A stretch of DNA of 56,018 bases from Chara braunii (GCA_003427395.1 BFEA01000842.1:312312-368329); one strand, 5' to 3'. Positions 42,494-54,065 are shown, counted from the stretch's first letter. Notes: generated by a model not told the origin, from the sequence alone. Numbers and translations: made by a program.

Positions 42494-42625
42494 GCGGGGG
42501 ACAAGAGACCCGAAGAGCTTGTACGACTGATGGACGCCGCAGCCAGGGTCAAGTTGGCAGCCTCTCGCATTTTAGAGAAGACGAAGGCGGACGCCATGTC
42601 AGAATACGTCTCGGACGAGGAAAAG
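42494..42625 (+). CDS. Predicted exon D of an unidentified host gene
   Basis: Acceptor CACTGTTCTGCAG, donor GTCAGATG. It is exactly 44 codons in one frame: AGDKRPEELVRLMDAAARVK, LAASRILEKTKADAMSEYV, SDEEK. It looks like an amphipathic helix followed by an acidic end. It begins and ends on codon boundaries and joins exon E in frame (DEEK then KPEDEEE). Product unknown. Confidence 0.6.
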
Positions 42626-44089
42626 GTCAGATGTAGCTACGGGCAATCCATGCTACCAGCATGCCTTTTTGGACCAAGATGACGAACCTGCCGATCCCGA
42701 CAGCCTTTTTGGTCTTACGCACGAGCTCTGTTCATCGGCTAGTTCCCGGCCGAATAGGAACGTGCCTATCCTCATGAATCATGACTGCCTTGTTCCCTAT
42801 GCATTATTGTTGTAGCGAAGACCCGTTCACGGGCGGAAAAGCCGCGGGATAATGCGCGTCCGTTCTATTCGCGGAGGGACGGCAGTGATAATACCATAAT
42901 ACGTTTATATGAATAGTATTCCCGTCTGTTTGGTGTCCTCTTCCTTGCTTTTAATCCCAGACCGTACAGCAACACCATTTCGAACCAGGCGCGCCACGAT
43001 CTTGACCGGAATACTGGTCGTCCTAAGGCCACCATTCTTTTTCTGTTCTTTTTTGTTTTTCTCCGTCGTATGTGGGAGTGGTTTGATAATCCTGTATATG
43101 ATAGAATCTCAACTCAATGACATGCACTAGATGCAGAATATCCGGTTGAACGTCGTTGCAGTTTTCCGAGTTGAAGAGCACCAGCTTCGTCCTTGCTCTT
43201 ATCGGGGAGTAGTGAGCGAAACGGCGTTGCTATGTCCATGGATCGTCGAAGTGAAAACAAGCGCGCATACTTCTGGGACTTCGCCAGCCGAGCGATGCTA
43301 TGGATCCGACGATATACCACTTGAAATCCTTACTGTGCATGACTATGATGATGTGAAAACGGCAGCCTGAAGGATGGAGAAAAACCATTGCCTGCCTTGG
43401 AGGAATGAGGAGGAGAAGCATGAAGGACAACGACCACCGCATCGCAAAGAAAGGTAGAGAGGAGGAGGAAAACGAGGTTGAGGATCGCTCGTAAGCTAGG
43501 AATTTTGCCAAAATAGACCGGATCAGCGCTCATGGTCATTTAGACTACTACATCGAAAGTGGAGTTCGTGAAACAGTAGGGGAGACAATCGAGCAAGCAA
43601 GAAAGACACGGCGCATCTCCACGTCGCTACATGCAGAGATGTATTAGTACTTGCCTGGCAACGCGGATAAAAATATATATTGTTGACCACGCCAAAGGGG
43701 TGTGTGTGTGTGTGTGTGCGTGTGTGATAGTTACACAGAAGCATCGTTTGTGTGAGCATGGGCATATTAACAGTGTGCCAACGAACGACCAGATACTCCC
43801 CGAATGCCGCCGTTCATGGACGTGATCCCAATTTCGTGTCCGCCGTGGCTCTTCTTAGCTTGACCACCAGGATTTGCCATCTGGGTTTTTCTTTTCAATC
43901 TTTCTTCCTTCGCGATCAGTTTGCACTTGAGCACCGTGCTCTTTTTGTCGATGGCTAGTTTCCTTGTGTTGACGTGTGCTTAGGATTGGTTTTGATGCCG
44001 TGCATATGAATCTTTTGTGCATCATAAACTGCCCATTGCGAGATTGAGTGACTCAGAATGATTGTGCTTGTGTCTTCCTTGGGTGCCAG

Positions 44090-46031
44090 AAGCCTGAAGA
44101 TGAGGAGGAATCGCGACCGCGGCATCACTACCCTGCTTTCAATCCCCCGGCAGTGTTTCCTATCGTCATCACTTGCAACTCTTGCGGAGCGTGTCGGCCT
44201 CTGTACCCTCCCCTTTCGCATTCGATTTGGCAGAAGGGGTCGACGGAGGCGAAGGATTTCGAAAGCTCGGGGAGTGGGAAAGGGTCCCCGCGACACGTGG
44301 CTGCAGCCTCCTTCGACACCACATCTTCCCAACTTAGCGCGGACGGAAAAGGGTCGGACTTCAACGGTGCTGCAGGTGGAGGGATTGGTGGACTTGGTGG
44401 GGGAGTGGGAACGACAGCAGCTGCAGGAGGAGGAGGAGTGAATGGTGGATGGCATATGGAGGACATGGCGCAAGCACTGATTCAGCAGCTCCAACAGAGG
44501 GACGGCAGTCTGCCGTTCGGGAGCTTCGTGCCTGCACGACCGAGCGATGTGTTTCGGGACGGTAGGGGTGACGGCATCCAGAGGACGCGATCAGTGAGCA
44601 TATCCCCTGAGAGGTCGGGGGGAGAAATCGGGCCTTGGCCCAACACTGGTTGGCGGGCAAATTCTATTGCGGCTGTACTGCCCCGTCCTCCTTCAGGCGG
44701 TTCAGCTCCGGCTTCAGCTTCCGCTTCGAATTCCACTTTTGCCTCCGCATCCGCCTCGGCTTCCGCCCCCGCTTCCGCTCTCGCGTCCGCATGCACTTCC
44801 ACTTCAGCTTTGGGCTTCACAGAGCCTTTGGCTTCCGCGGAGGCTTCCCCTTCCACAACTACAGCGGCTGCTCATCCCCTCAAAGGCTGTGCAGACAGAG
44901 CCTCCCGCGCGGCGGAGAGGAGTGGGTTGGCATTGCCATCTGGTTGCCCACTGCGATCTCTGGATATGGTGAGTGTGCAGCAGGCGGAGGACACCACGGC
45001 ACCCAAAGAGAAACAAGGGGAACAACACTGGGCGGCGCTGGGAGGGGTGGGCAACATCGCAGGTGCGGTACCCGAAAGCTGCAGGGGTAGCACCAATGGC
45101 CTGGCGGGACGTCTGCGTCCCTTGCTATTGAGGAAAGAGACAGTCGTCAGGCGCATGTCCATGCCCTCAACCAAGGCTTTGCTCAGGAACGGAAGCTCGC
45201 CGAGCAGCAGTGATGATGGAGTGGACAACACAAGCACAGGACTCGATCAATTATTCTCGCAATTGCTGGGCCCGACGTTTTGTGATCCACAAGGAGACGC
45301 AGATGGCAGAGTCTCGAACATGAAGAAGAGCAAGAGCAGACTGGTTCGGTCTGGCGAAAGAGATCGTTCACCCGGCCATGACAAAGTCGGCGTCAGTGTG
45401 ACGGTGCGGATGTTCGACGATGACGTCGCCGGTCCGTCTGTTGCATCACCTGATCTTCCTCATTGGCAAGATGGTGGCCATGTTGCCAAAAACAACAGGT
45501 CGTCCGCTCCGGCATCTTCCAATGCTTCTGTGTCAGATAGGAGGCGCGCTCCGTTCTTGTGCCATCTGCGGACACTGAAATCTTCGCCCTCACCATCAGG
45601 AGCGTCTGCACCCTCGGCAGGACGGCATGGAGGAGGGAAAGGGACAGGAGGAGAAGGAGAGGGACCGGATCGATGTTTTCAGCGTGGTGAGCAAGAGAAA
45701 GAGCGTTGTAGAGAGAACGGAGAATCTGTCTCTTCAGCCATGTCCACCAGAGAACGTTTCCGCACTCAGGCTTCGGAAACGGACAGACGGCGACGGAGAA
45801 CGGGCCAGCCACTGGAAGACATGGCCGGCCACTCTACCCTTTCCAGGGGAGAGATGGAAGCAGACGTCGGACCGGAACCTGTGTGTGGTACCCGCGACCA
45901 CAGTGTGAAACACTCCCCGTCTTCTCTCCAGCAGGTGCAGCAAGAGCTCAGTGCCTTGCAAAGCAGATTTAAGAAGCACGAGGACGAGATGGCGAAACTG
46001 CGCGACGGGCAAGCTTTTGTTGAATGTGAAG
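44090..46031 (+). CDS. Predicted long exon E, Ser/Ala/Gly-rich with C-terminal coiled coil
   Basis: Open over about 650 codons on the plus strand, following an acceptor-like TCTTCCTTGGGTGCCAG and ending at a possible GTGCGC donor. In order: acidic start KPEDEEESRPRHH, a Cys cluster TCNSCGACRPLY, a Gly-rich stretch (GGGIGGLGGGVGTT), MEDMAQALIQQLQQRDGSLP, Ser/Arg motif RTRSVSISPERSGG, Ala/Ser repeats (SAPASASASN), RRMSMPSTKALLRNGSS, GLDQLFSQLLGPTF, and a helix ELSALQSRFKKHEDEMAKL that should form a coiled coil. Mostly disordered, so probably a regulatory or scaffold protein. Family not recognised. The length of open frame and phase match to exon D support it. Confidence 0.6.
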
Positions 46032-46426
46032 GTGCGCCCAGGACTGTAATTCCATCCACGCTCTCCTTCCTACTTCCCTTGTTCTCCGTGTGCCTCAGTC
46101 CGGCTGTGTCTCTCACGCATTGTATGCACAGACACACACACAAGCTCATACGCGGAAGGAAATAAGAGAAAAGAGTCAAAAGACTATAGACGATGACCAG
46201 CTCTCGACGATCACGAGCTTTGGACGAGTGTTTCCATGTCCATTGCCTTAATGCCCTTTCCAGATTGCTTTTAATTCAGCTGGAATAGCTTCTGCACACT
46301 TCTGCACAAAGAGATAGTAGATCAGAATTTGTGAGCGTGACATGAACTCAGTGTATAAGGAATAACAAACGTATCATCACCAACTTTGGAGTACGGCAGG
46401 ACTGCTGAGAGAAGACCGTGTGTTTG

Positions 46427-46476
<50 letters not shown>

Positions 46477-46562
46477 CTATGTATATCTTTTCGTTATGGA
46501 TGGCTTGTGATGATCTGTGAACGGAATGAGAGAGACAAGCTGGAATCCTTTAAAACAACACA

Positions 46563-46633
<71 letters not shown>

Positions 46634-47227
46634 TGCATATGCTATTGTCTGCACCTTTCAGCTCCTTGTCGAAGAGAGACACAACTAGCAACAATGCGCA
46701 CATGCTTGGCACTACACATTTTCAACTTAATGGGAGAGATTTTAAGCTCACGTGTTGCTGACATCTTGACATTTTGTCTAATATCAATCCTCGGAAACTG
46801 CTGACCTGCGGTGCCCTGTCTGTCAAAAATTATCTAAACAATAGAGCACCGTTGTCTTTCGGGGTTCTCATCTTTTCAATACACATAAAGGATGCAGGGG
46901 AGGTCTACTGTGCACCCCCCCCGCTCCCCTCTTTCCTTTCCTTGGCACAGAGAGGTTCCTATCTCTGTTTCGCCTTCTCCTCCTCCTCCGGCCACCATAA
47001 ATATAGGCTGGATGTTAGCATTGGAGTTAGCACGGCATGCCGGTGTCTCAGAGTCGAGATTCAGTTGGGTAGAAACTCACTTTCGATGTCTGTTATCTAC
47101 AGTCAGTAATTCTTGACTCTTTCTGATGGGATCTCGGCCCTGAATTCTGGCATTGATTTCTCATGGTCCCGAACGAAGTCGTTGTCATCTTATAACTGCC
47201 TGGTGGATGAACAGTGCACACACGTAC
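46032..47227. repeat. Non-coding with (CA)n and (GA)n microsatellites
   Basis: CA run 46428-46471, CA then GA run 46557-46630. I found no convincing further exon of the host gene in this stretch. Confidence 0.7.
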
Positions 47228-47300
47228 CTGTCCAATGGCCGAGTTGTATGCAAATGTGACTCTTGATGAACAGACCATGAGCTCAAATCCTGCTGGACAG
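47228..47300 (+). other. tRNA-like sequence, 73 nt, with a 7-bp acceptor stem
   Basis: The ends CTGTCCA (47228-47234) and TGGACAG (47294-47300) pair perfectly over 7 bp at exactly class I tRNA length. TGGCCGAGTTGT is one change from the A-box, and CTCAAAT sits at the T-loop position. The T stem and anticodon stem pair poorly, so a working tRNA is unlikely. It may be a tRNA pseudogene, a SINE head or chance. Confidence 0.35.
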
Positions 47301-47419
47301 AGCATTCTCAGGGGCTAGCTAACCCCATTTACACAAAAACGAGAAAATAAAACCAAGAATGTTACACATGTAATGACGGAACTGTTTTTCAACACGTTAT
47401 AAGTACAAGTCCTGTACAT

Positions 47420-48557
47420 GAGATGTTAGCGTGGTCGGCCATGTTCAACGCTGCGGTGCCTCTCTGTAATACTTCTAGCTCTTGCACATCAGAGGTTTTA
47501 ATCCCCCTAGTGACATTTGCAAACCGCTCGCAGAGTAACTTGAGGAATTCACCTAGGGGAGTGATCTTATATTATTGTCACATTGGGCAGCGCGGGCAAA
47601 TGATCTGGCGAAGCTAGACGCTTCGTCTTTAAGGGCGTGGAAGGCAATGAGGACTTGCTCCTCATGCAAGATCGTCTGAAGGTGAACGTAAGAATTAACA
47701 TTCGCCTCCCAGTTATCAAAGTTCTCTTCCTTCTTTCCACTGTAGGAATCAGGGAACTTCACCTTTACCAGTTCCCTACGAGGACGGGTTTTCTCCTCCT
47801 TTGGGGCAGCAAGCTTTCCGCCTTCTATGGCGTCTGTGCAAAATCGATGTGTCTTCTAACCTCGCTTTCATCTCGGTGCCCACATGCATCATCATCTCTC
47901 GCGCAAACTCTCTAAAGGCCAAACGTATGGATTTTAAGGCGATATCCTGGCCTCTCACAAACCAAAATTGTTCTTGTTGGGCCTTCGCCAGGATTTTTAT
48001 GTTCCGCGCCAGGATTTCTATTTTTCCCTGTAGCTCTGCCTGGCCTTCCATCTGCCTTCTCTACTCATCCACCACCCTCAATTCCTTCTCCATTTTATCT
48101 GTTGCCTCCAACCGTTGCCTCTTCTCTCTTGCGAGGCGCAATTTCAACTCCAGTTTTTTGTCTTCATCCATTACCTGACGGCGTAGGGGATTTTCCTCCG
48201 CCTGCAACTCCCTCATCACCCCCTCCAGTTCTGCCCTGGGGACATGTAACATCGCTTCTTCTTCTTCTCCCAGAGACAGGTTAGCAACCCACTCTAACAC
48301 CTTCTCCATTCTCTGGTCCTCCTCCTTCGTGTCGCTCGACTCCCCTCTTTCTCTTCTGACATTTCTTTCCAAGGGGATTTCTTCCTCTTCTTCTTCTTCT
48401 TCTTCCTCTACCGGCTCTTTCTTCAATCTCTCCATTTCCTCCTCCAACTTCTTCTTCGCCGCCTGCTCCTCCAACAAGGCCAACTTCTTGGCCTGCTTAA
48501 TCAACTCCCTTTTGCCTCTTTTTCTCTCTTTAGCAGGGTGGCGGCTTGCTCTTCTTA
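47420..48557 (-). pseudogene. Element C: gag of a third LTR retrotransposon
   Basis: Read on the minus strand: a Lys/Glu coiled coil (KKKLEEEMERLKKEPVEEEE), AREKRQRLEATDKMEKELRV, a TAG at 48061-48063 where Trp fits, MEGQAELQGKIEILARNIKI, a frameshift near 47815, then the capsid core FPDSYSGKKEENFDNWEANV, LQTILHEEQVLIAFHALKDE, and after a break near 47553 GEFLKLLCERFANVTRGIKT and DVQELEVLQR. The order and motifs (W near the start, LxERF in the middle) are those of a Ty3/gypsy-type gag. Pol is absent below 47.4 kb. Its 5' side is cut by Element B. Confidence 0.78.
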
Positions 48558-48886
48558 AACCTTAGTATACGGGGTGGTGCTCGTACCGCCACCACGGTGA
48601 AAGGTGCACAACCAAGTGATAGTTCCACTCTTCACCACTTAAGACTTCCACCCACTGATTGACTAACTAATTGTTTGACTCTCTACGGACCGCAGGACCT
48701 TCTCCTTCGATCCAACCAGGTTACCACAGCCGTCTGAAGCTTTCGCCACCACTCTCACCGAAACTTTCCAGATCCCAGTGCACCATGCACCAGCGATCAA
48801 TCACACCTGGCTTTCACTCCAATTCAGAACCGTGTCAACTAGGGTCTCTAGCCTAGACTTACGACCATAGCTGTCACTACAGGAAC
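48558..48886 (-). other. Element C gag leader cut by Element B insertion
   Basis: Short non-coding stretch between the start of Element C gag and the outer end of the Element B LTR. It is probably Element C leader sequence. The last five bases, GGAAC (48882-48886), are the expected target-site duplication of Element B. Confidence 0.45.
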
Positions 48887-49746
48887 TGTTACATGCCCAG
48901 TTGGGCGATGTACATAAAAAAACAAGTCTGCAATGTGATGAAAAGGACTGAATGGACAATGCAGTGCAAGTGAAATCTCAACAAGCAGTGTACATCCTGA
49001 TACAGACAAAAATGGTGCTTTATAGCGAAGTGGAAGATTTGGATACAAGTCCTGACCTGACCGGGACTGACCTCTCTCACGTAGTATAAGACAGCGCAGC
49101 AGAATGCTAGAGTACCGATGACTAGCCCAATCAATGTTGCAATACAGACCAAACATGCATCATTCTTATCGCAAGGTGGGAAGGGGGTTGACGCTATACA
49201 GAGGAAGAAGGCGCCAGGTCCAAACCATACACAGACGAGGAGGAGGGGATCAGACGAAGAAGAGAAGGGAGATGGAAATGTCGTTAACACCAAATCTCCA
49301 GTACAAGTCCCAGATAATCCCTCGTCAAATGTCTTAAGTCCAATGTCGAGTCTGGATCCAACTGCCACCAAGCTCTCTCTCTCGTAGTCTGCTGCTGCAG
49401 TGAAGTCGGGTAGCGAGACGGTGAGAGTAAGATGGTGGACTGAGAAGAGGAAGAAGAAAAACTCTTCCTCTCTCTCTTATGTGTCGGGTACTAACTTGTG
49501 AAGATGCTGCAGGTACTTCGAAGACGAAGCTGGAGCTACGACGCTGTCGGTAAGTCTCCCTGGCCTCCGCCCAATCTCTCTCTCTCTCTGGTACTCCTCT
49601 ACCTCCTAATAGTGCCCAGCGCTGAAGACTACTGCTAGCGCTACTACTACTACTGCAGCGCTCCTCTAAAGTGCTTTTGCCGAATGCTGAAGACTACCTC
49701 CTGGAAGTACCTAGGAACTACTTGCAGCCTGCAGGGCGGGCCGATC

Positions 49747-49753
49747 TTATATA
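49747..49753 (-). promoter_or_regulatory. TATA box in the Element B LTR
   Basis: TATATAA on the minus strand in the context CACTATATAAGATCGG. It lies about 375 bp into the LTR from its upstream end, a sensible U3 position. Transcription would start about 30 bases further, near 49715. Confidence 0.6.
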
Positions 49754-49995
49754 GTGTTGGGCCGACCAGGAGGCTGCTCTTGCCAATACCAAAATGGGCC
49801 AGACCCTGGGGTTGAAGCTCAAACAAAGGTTGTCTTGAAAATAGGCCAAAAATGGCCCGAGCTAAAACCCTGGTCTGGTGCCTAAGTTTCAGGGCAGGCC
49901 GGTCTTATGATGGCCTGAAAATGGCCCTCCGTTTCAGGCTGAAAAGACTCAGGGCCGGAAAGGCCCTATTTTATGCTGAAACAACACATGGCCTG

Positions 49996-50078
49996 TAGGC
50001 CATTGTTTTCAGGCTTTCAGGCTGAAATGACAGAGGGCCTATAGGCCCTTGTTTTCAGGCTTTCAGGCTGAAAACGAC
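49996..50078. repeat. 46-bp repeat in the LTR U3
   Basis: TTGTTTTCAGGCTTTCAGGC starts at 50003 and 50049, each followed by TGAAA and preceded by a GGCC palindrome (GGCCTGTAGGCC, GGCCTATAGGCC). Further GGCC-containing pieces extend to 49790. Possible enhancer-like repeat. Confidence 0.7.
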
Positions 50079-50128
50079 ATGGGCCTGAAAATGGCCCATG
50101 CAGCCTATTGCAGGCGCAGCATGTAACA

Positions 50129-50142
50129 CCCCCCCCTCCTTA
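50129..50142 (-). other. Element B polypurine tract
   Basis: AAGGAGGGGGGGG immediately upstream of the LTR start on the minus strand. It primes plus-strand DNA synthesis. It overlaps the stop of the chromodomain frame. Confidence 0.8.
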
Positions 50143-50903
50143 TGAAGTCAAGTCGGGCCAAGGGCGAAGCTGGCGATCTGAAGGTGGAACCTGAACGCGG
50201 GTGCGACAGGGAGCCCAAGATACCGGCTTGCCTTGCATCTTGCATTTGTAGCATGCGAGAACATCTGGAGCTGTTGCTTGGAGTTCCACACGGGTCAACC
50301 AACGGTCAGCTTTGTGAGTGCAGTACGCAAAGTGTACCAAGTACTCGGTTGGCCTGTTGCCGTAGTGTCGCTGGGAGATGATGTCGCCGACCTCTTGAAA
50401 ACCGTCCATAGAAGGTGGGTCTTGCGATCATCGTCCGGGAAAATCGTCATGTTCCGCTGGCGTGTAAAGAGCCAACTTGGAGCAATGAAAGACCAGGTAG
50501 ACGGGGAAGTGGGCAGGCACCTGAATAGTGACGGAAGGTCCTTCGGGTGCATCCCCAGTTGGTGCCACGATCAGCCAGGGCCCCATCCATTTCGGGAGGA
50601 GCTTGCGAGAGATATCTTGTTCAAGGCTGAACTCCGTGGTGGAAACCCAAACGAGATCGCCGGCGCGGAATGGGCAAGGGAGACGCTGGCGATTGGCCTG
50701 TTGGCTCATGCGTTGCTATGTCTTAGCCATCTGGTCGTGTGCCTTGACAAGTAGCTCTTGCATCCGACGCAGGAAAAGAAAATGGTCGTCGCTCTCGGCC
50801 GCTCGTGGAATGATTGTGTCCAATGAAGAAGTGACCGGTGAGTCGTCCTCGAACTCAAGGGCGACATCCCGATAGTCGGGTGGATGGACGAGTTGTATGC
50901 CAA
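50140..50903 (-). pseudogene. Element B integrase C-terminal domain and chromodomain
   Basis: Read in pieces: LAYNSSIHPTIGMSP-type end of the integrase core (near 50900), GDLVWVSTTEFSL, ISRKLLPKWMGPWLIVAP, LVFHCSKLALYTP, then a chromodomain EYLVHFAYCTHKADRWLTRV, ELQATAPDVLACYK. Chromodomains steer integration to marked chromatin in chromoviruses. Two frameshifts separate the pieces. The aromatic cage is partly kept (Tyr and Trp visible). Confidence 0.82.
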
Positions 50904-50969
50904 CTCGACATCCGGCAGCCGCTCAACCCAATCGTTTTGGTCAGGACAGATGAGAGTGCGAAGGAGAAC

Positions 50970-51728
50970 CTATGCTGTTTGATGCGCCCTCTCCGTTTGT
51001 CCATCGGTTTGGGGGTGGCGAGCCGAACTTGGCTTGAGAGATGAGCCCCATCGTTTGACGAGCGCCAACCAAAAATTGGACATGAAGCGAGTATCGCGGT
51101 CGCAGACGATTTCCTTGGGGTAACCCTTGGTTCGAATCCAACCGGCGTAAAGAACTTCGGCCAACTCCGGTGCCTTGGCATGATAGTGGCAAGGCAAAAA
51201 CATGGCGAACTTGGTGAGTCGGTCGACCACCGTGAGAATCGCATCCACACCGGTCTTGTGCTTGGGGAGCGACCCGGTAATGTCCATGACAATCGCTTCC
51301 CTTTGGCACAAGGGGACCGGTAATGGACGCAACTTGTCGTACGGATCATGGTTGCGGGATTTGCAGCGTTGGCAAACCTTGCATGACTCGCAATAGCGTG
51401 TGACGTTGCTGAGGAGGTCGGGCCACGAGAATCGCTCGCGAAGTCGGCCAATCGTGCGATTGACTCCAAAGTGTCCGGTGGTGGGAGCATTGTGGAACTC
51501 GCCAAGAAGCCGTGTACGCAAGTGAGAGTCACTCGGTACGCAAAGAAGGTCCTTCCCTCGCGTGTGGACAAGCACATACCCCTCTTGGATCCGGCAGTGA
51601 GAAGGTGTCGCATTAGAGAGGAGCAATTCGCGTACTTGTCGCGAAACTCGGGGTTGGCTTGGAAGCCATGGATGAAGCTGTCCCGCAGGTCGTCGCCGAT
51701 CTCGAAGGTTGAATAGACTGCGGTACAA
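50970..51728 (-). pseudogene. Element B integrase zinc finger and DDE core
   Basis: HHCC finger: FHNAPTTGHFGVNRTIG, then YCESCKVCQRCKSR. Catalytic triad: Asp in IVMDITGSLP, Asp in IVCDRDTRFM, Glu in HPQTDGQTERAHQT, all intact and in one frame. A frameshift near 51.6 kb separates it from the preceding RNase H tail (which has DHIPGKSNLFADALSRR at 51.7-51.8 kb). Confidence 0.92.
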
Positions 51729-51859
51729 TGATCCGAACGCCGTGAAAGAGCATCCGCAAAAAGGTTAGACTTCCCCGGAATGTGATCACGAAAGAAGTCG
51801 AATTGGTCGATGAAAGCCATCCAACGGGCGATGGTGCTATTGACGGTGTTTTGGGTCTT

Positions 51860-53100
51860 CTAGAAGACCAACGGATTGTTGTCCGTTACCCATCGAAATT
51901 GACTTCGATCAAGGAGGAAGTGCCGCCACCGCTTGAGCGCGTGGACGAAGGTTAGGATCTCCTTGCGTGCATCATCGATTGAGTGCACGATGGGCACTTT
52001 CTTGCTGAAGTACTCGACCGGGGGCGAGTCCACGCCATCGTGTTGTTTGAGGACGACACTACTGCCATAGTCGGACGCATTCGTAGTGACGCGCGTTGGC
52101 AATAGCGGATCATATATACGCAAGTCCTCCGCAGATAATAACACGGCTTTGCGGGCCAAAAATAATGCCCGCGCATCCTCTCCGAAGTCAAACAGTCGAT
52201 CCTCGCATTGAAGCTTGGTCAAGTGGGCCGAGATCTTCGAGTATCCCTTGATAAAACGTTGGTAGTAGCCGACAAGGCCAAGGAACGAACGGACATCCGT
52301 GCCGTTCCGCGACTCCGGCCACTCTTGGATGGCTTGAATCTTGTCCAATAACGGACTGATGCCCTCCGGTGTGACAAAATGGCCCAAGTATTTCAGCTCT
52401 TGCCGGACAAATTCGCACTTGAGGTGATTGGCTTTGTACTTGGCGTGGCGTCGAAGGTGCTCAAGATGATCCTCCAATGTTCGACTATAGACGAGAATGT
52501 TGTCTAAGTAGACCAGCACGAACCGGTCCAACATTGCACGGAACTCGTTGGTCATTGCCGCTTGAAAGGTCGTCGGGGCGTTGGTGAGGCCAAAAGGCAT
52601 GACCACCCACTCAAAATGCCCATATCGCGTCTTGAACGCGGATTTATAGCGATCGTTCGGCCGGATCGAAATCTGGTGATATACCGACGTCAAATCCAAC
52701 TTAGAAAAGTATTGTGCGCCGCCCAGTCGCTCAAGAAGATCGTCGATACGAGGAAGAGGCCCCGCATTCTTGACGATTCGCGCGTTGAGTTTGCGGTAGT
52801 CAATCCACAATCGTAGATCCTTGTTCTTTTTCTGTAGGAAGAGGACTAGCGCTCCATATGGGGAGCCACTAGGGCGAATCCAGCCCTTGTCCAACAAGTC
52901 ATCCAGTTGCACGCGGAGGACCGTAAGCTCCTCCTCGCTCATGCGATAAATGCAACCTTTCGGCGGCACGGCACCGGCCTCAACAATGATCTCGTTTGAG
53001 ATCGGCCGATCCGGCACCACATCGTTAGGTATCTCGAAGATGTCGGCGAACTCGTCAAGCAACGGTCCGAAGACAAGTCCGTGGGTGAAGAGTCGGCTAC
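51860..53100 (-). pseudogene. Element B reverse transcriptase and RNase H with altered active sites
   Basis: A single long open frame. RT motifs: LRLWIDYRKLNARIVKN, YFSKLDLTSVYHQISI, FEWVVMPFGLTNAPTTFQ, and VLVYLDNILVYS, where the family has YLDD, so the last catalytic Asp is Asn. Then VRSFLGLVGYYQRFIKGYSK. RNase H starts TTNASDYGSSVVLKQ where TDAS is usual, so its first Asp is also Asn. The Glu in ARKEILTFVHAL and the Asp in WVTDNNPLVF remain. TAG (51857-51859) follows directly, where Gln or Tyr is expected. Both Asp-to-Asn changes are single G-to-A changes and would abolish activity. Confidence 0.93.
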
Positions 53101-53820
53101 CGTGATGGTCCGTAGGAAACATAGGCCAATTTCGTGGGGCTGCTCGAAAGCACAAGTAGCCCGGAAGGACTTGGCCGTCACCACTTGGCACCGAATCCAA
53201 GGGTGGGGAAGAGGAATAGTACACGACACTTCGGAGCCGAAGGCGTCCCGGACAGTAAGAGTCCGCCGGTGGAAGTTGACCATGTGATCCGCACTTGCAA
53301 GCCAAGGCATCCCCAAAATGATATCGAAGTCCGTGTCCAAAATGTCGAACGTCACTGGTTCGCATGCACGAGGTGCGAAACACACTGGTACGACCTCGAT
53401 ATAACGGTCGATAAGTTGTTGCGTCCTTCCGTCCGCCAACTTGATTGCCGTCCGGTTTGCCTTCCTCCGAACTTGTGCGCCAAGGCCAGCCCTTTGCATA
53501 AAGGCTTGGCTCATAACATTGCGAGACATGCCACTATCCAACAAAGCGCTGCAGGACGCTTGCCCAACTTAAATGCGGACATAGAGGAGCGGTGCGTTGT
53601 TGTCATCGTACCGCTGCTCGCAAAACTCGCGGGCCACCTTGGTAACATACGCAAGGATGACCCCCACCGCGACTTCGTCATCCGTCGCGGAAGTTGGTGG
53701 TGCATAGAAGGATAAGTACGTGTGAAGATGAGCGCATAATGCTGCGCATTGTGGCCCCGGCAAGCGGCCCGTGGTCGGGAGAGGAAACCATGCGAAATCC
53801 TCGGACGTGAGCGGGTTCAA
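52939..53820 (-). pseudogene. Element B protease
   Basis: Aspartic protease with active site ALLDSGMSRNVMSQAF (intact D-S-G) and FDIILGMPWLASADHMVNFH. Upstream 53569-53820 carries the conserved EFCEQRYDDNNAPLLYV and ends at a stop before the active site. The frame changes near 53.1 kb before the RT. Confidence 0.85.
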
Positions 53821-54065
53821 TACCTCTATATTGAACTCGCGCGTCGAATCTCATGAAGAACCACTTGAAGACGATTCATCACCGCTGTCGGACGGAGAAG
53901 ATGCCGCACACACGTCTTGTCCTTGAGCATGAGTACCCAGCGTAGGGACGAGTCGGGCAGCATAGTCCTCATAAGAATACATAAGAAGAGGACTATCGAC
54001 TTCCGCGTGTGCCTCAGAACGAAGGGCGGTTACCCGCGAAGCGACCGGTTTCGAAGGCGTCGAGA

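Larger units (their letters stand above)
48887..50128 (-). repeat. Element B 3' LTR (1,242 bp)
   Basis: On the plus strand it runs from TGTTACATGC (48887-48896) to GCATGTAACA (50119-50128): a perfect 10-bp terminal inverted repeat with TG...CA ends. Directly outside the upper end is a purine tract (minus strand AAGGAGGGGGGGG). It contains a TATA box and GGCC-rich repeats. A second LTR is not in the window for comparison, so the boundaries rest on the terminal repeats and purine tract. Confidence 0.85.

Noticed and set aside
44058-45237. Alternative frames on both strands inside the long Ser/Ala/Gly-rich exon
   Set aside because: High GC and repeats open several frames. The 44090-46031 frame is the longest and is the one in phase with the preceding exon.
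48889-49371. 160-codon frame with hydrophobic Cys-rich sequence
   Set aside because: It lies entirely inside the Element B LTR and reads as chance coding of non-coding DNA.
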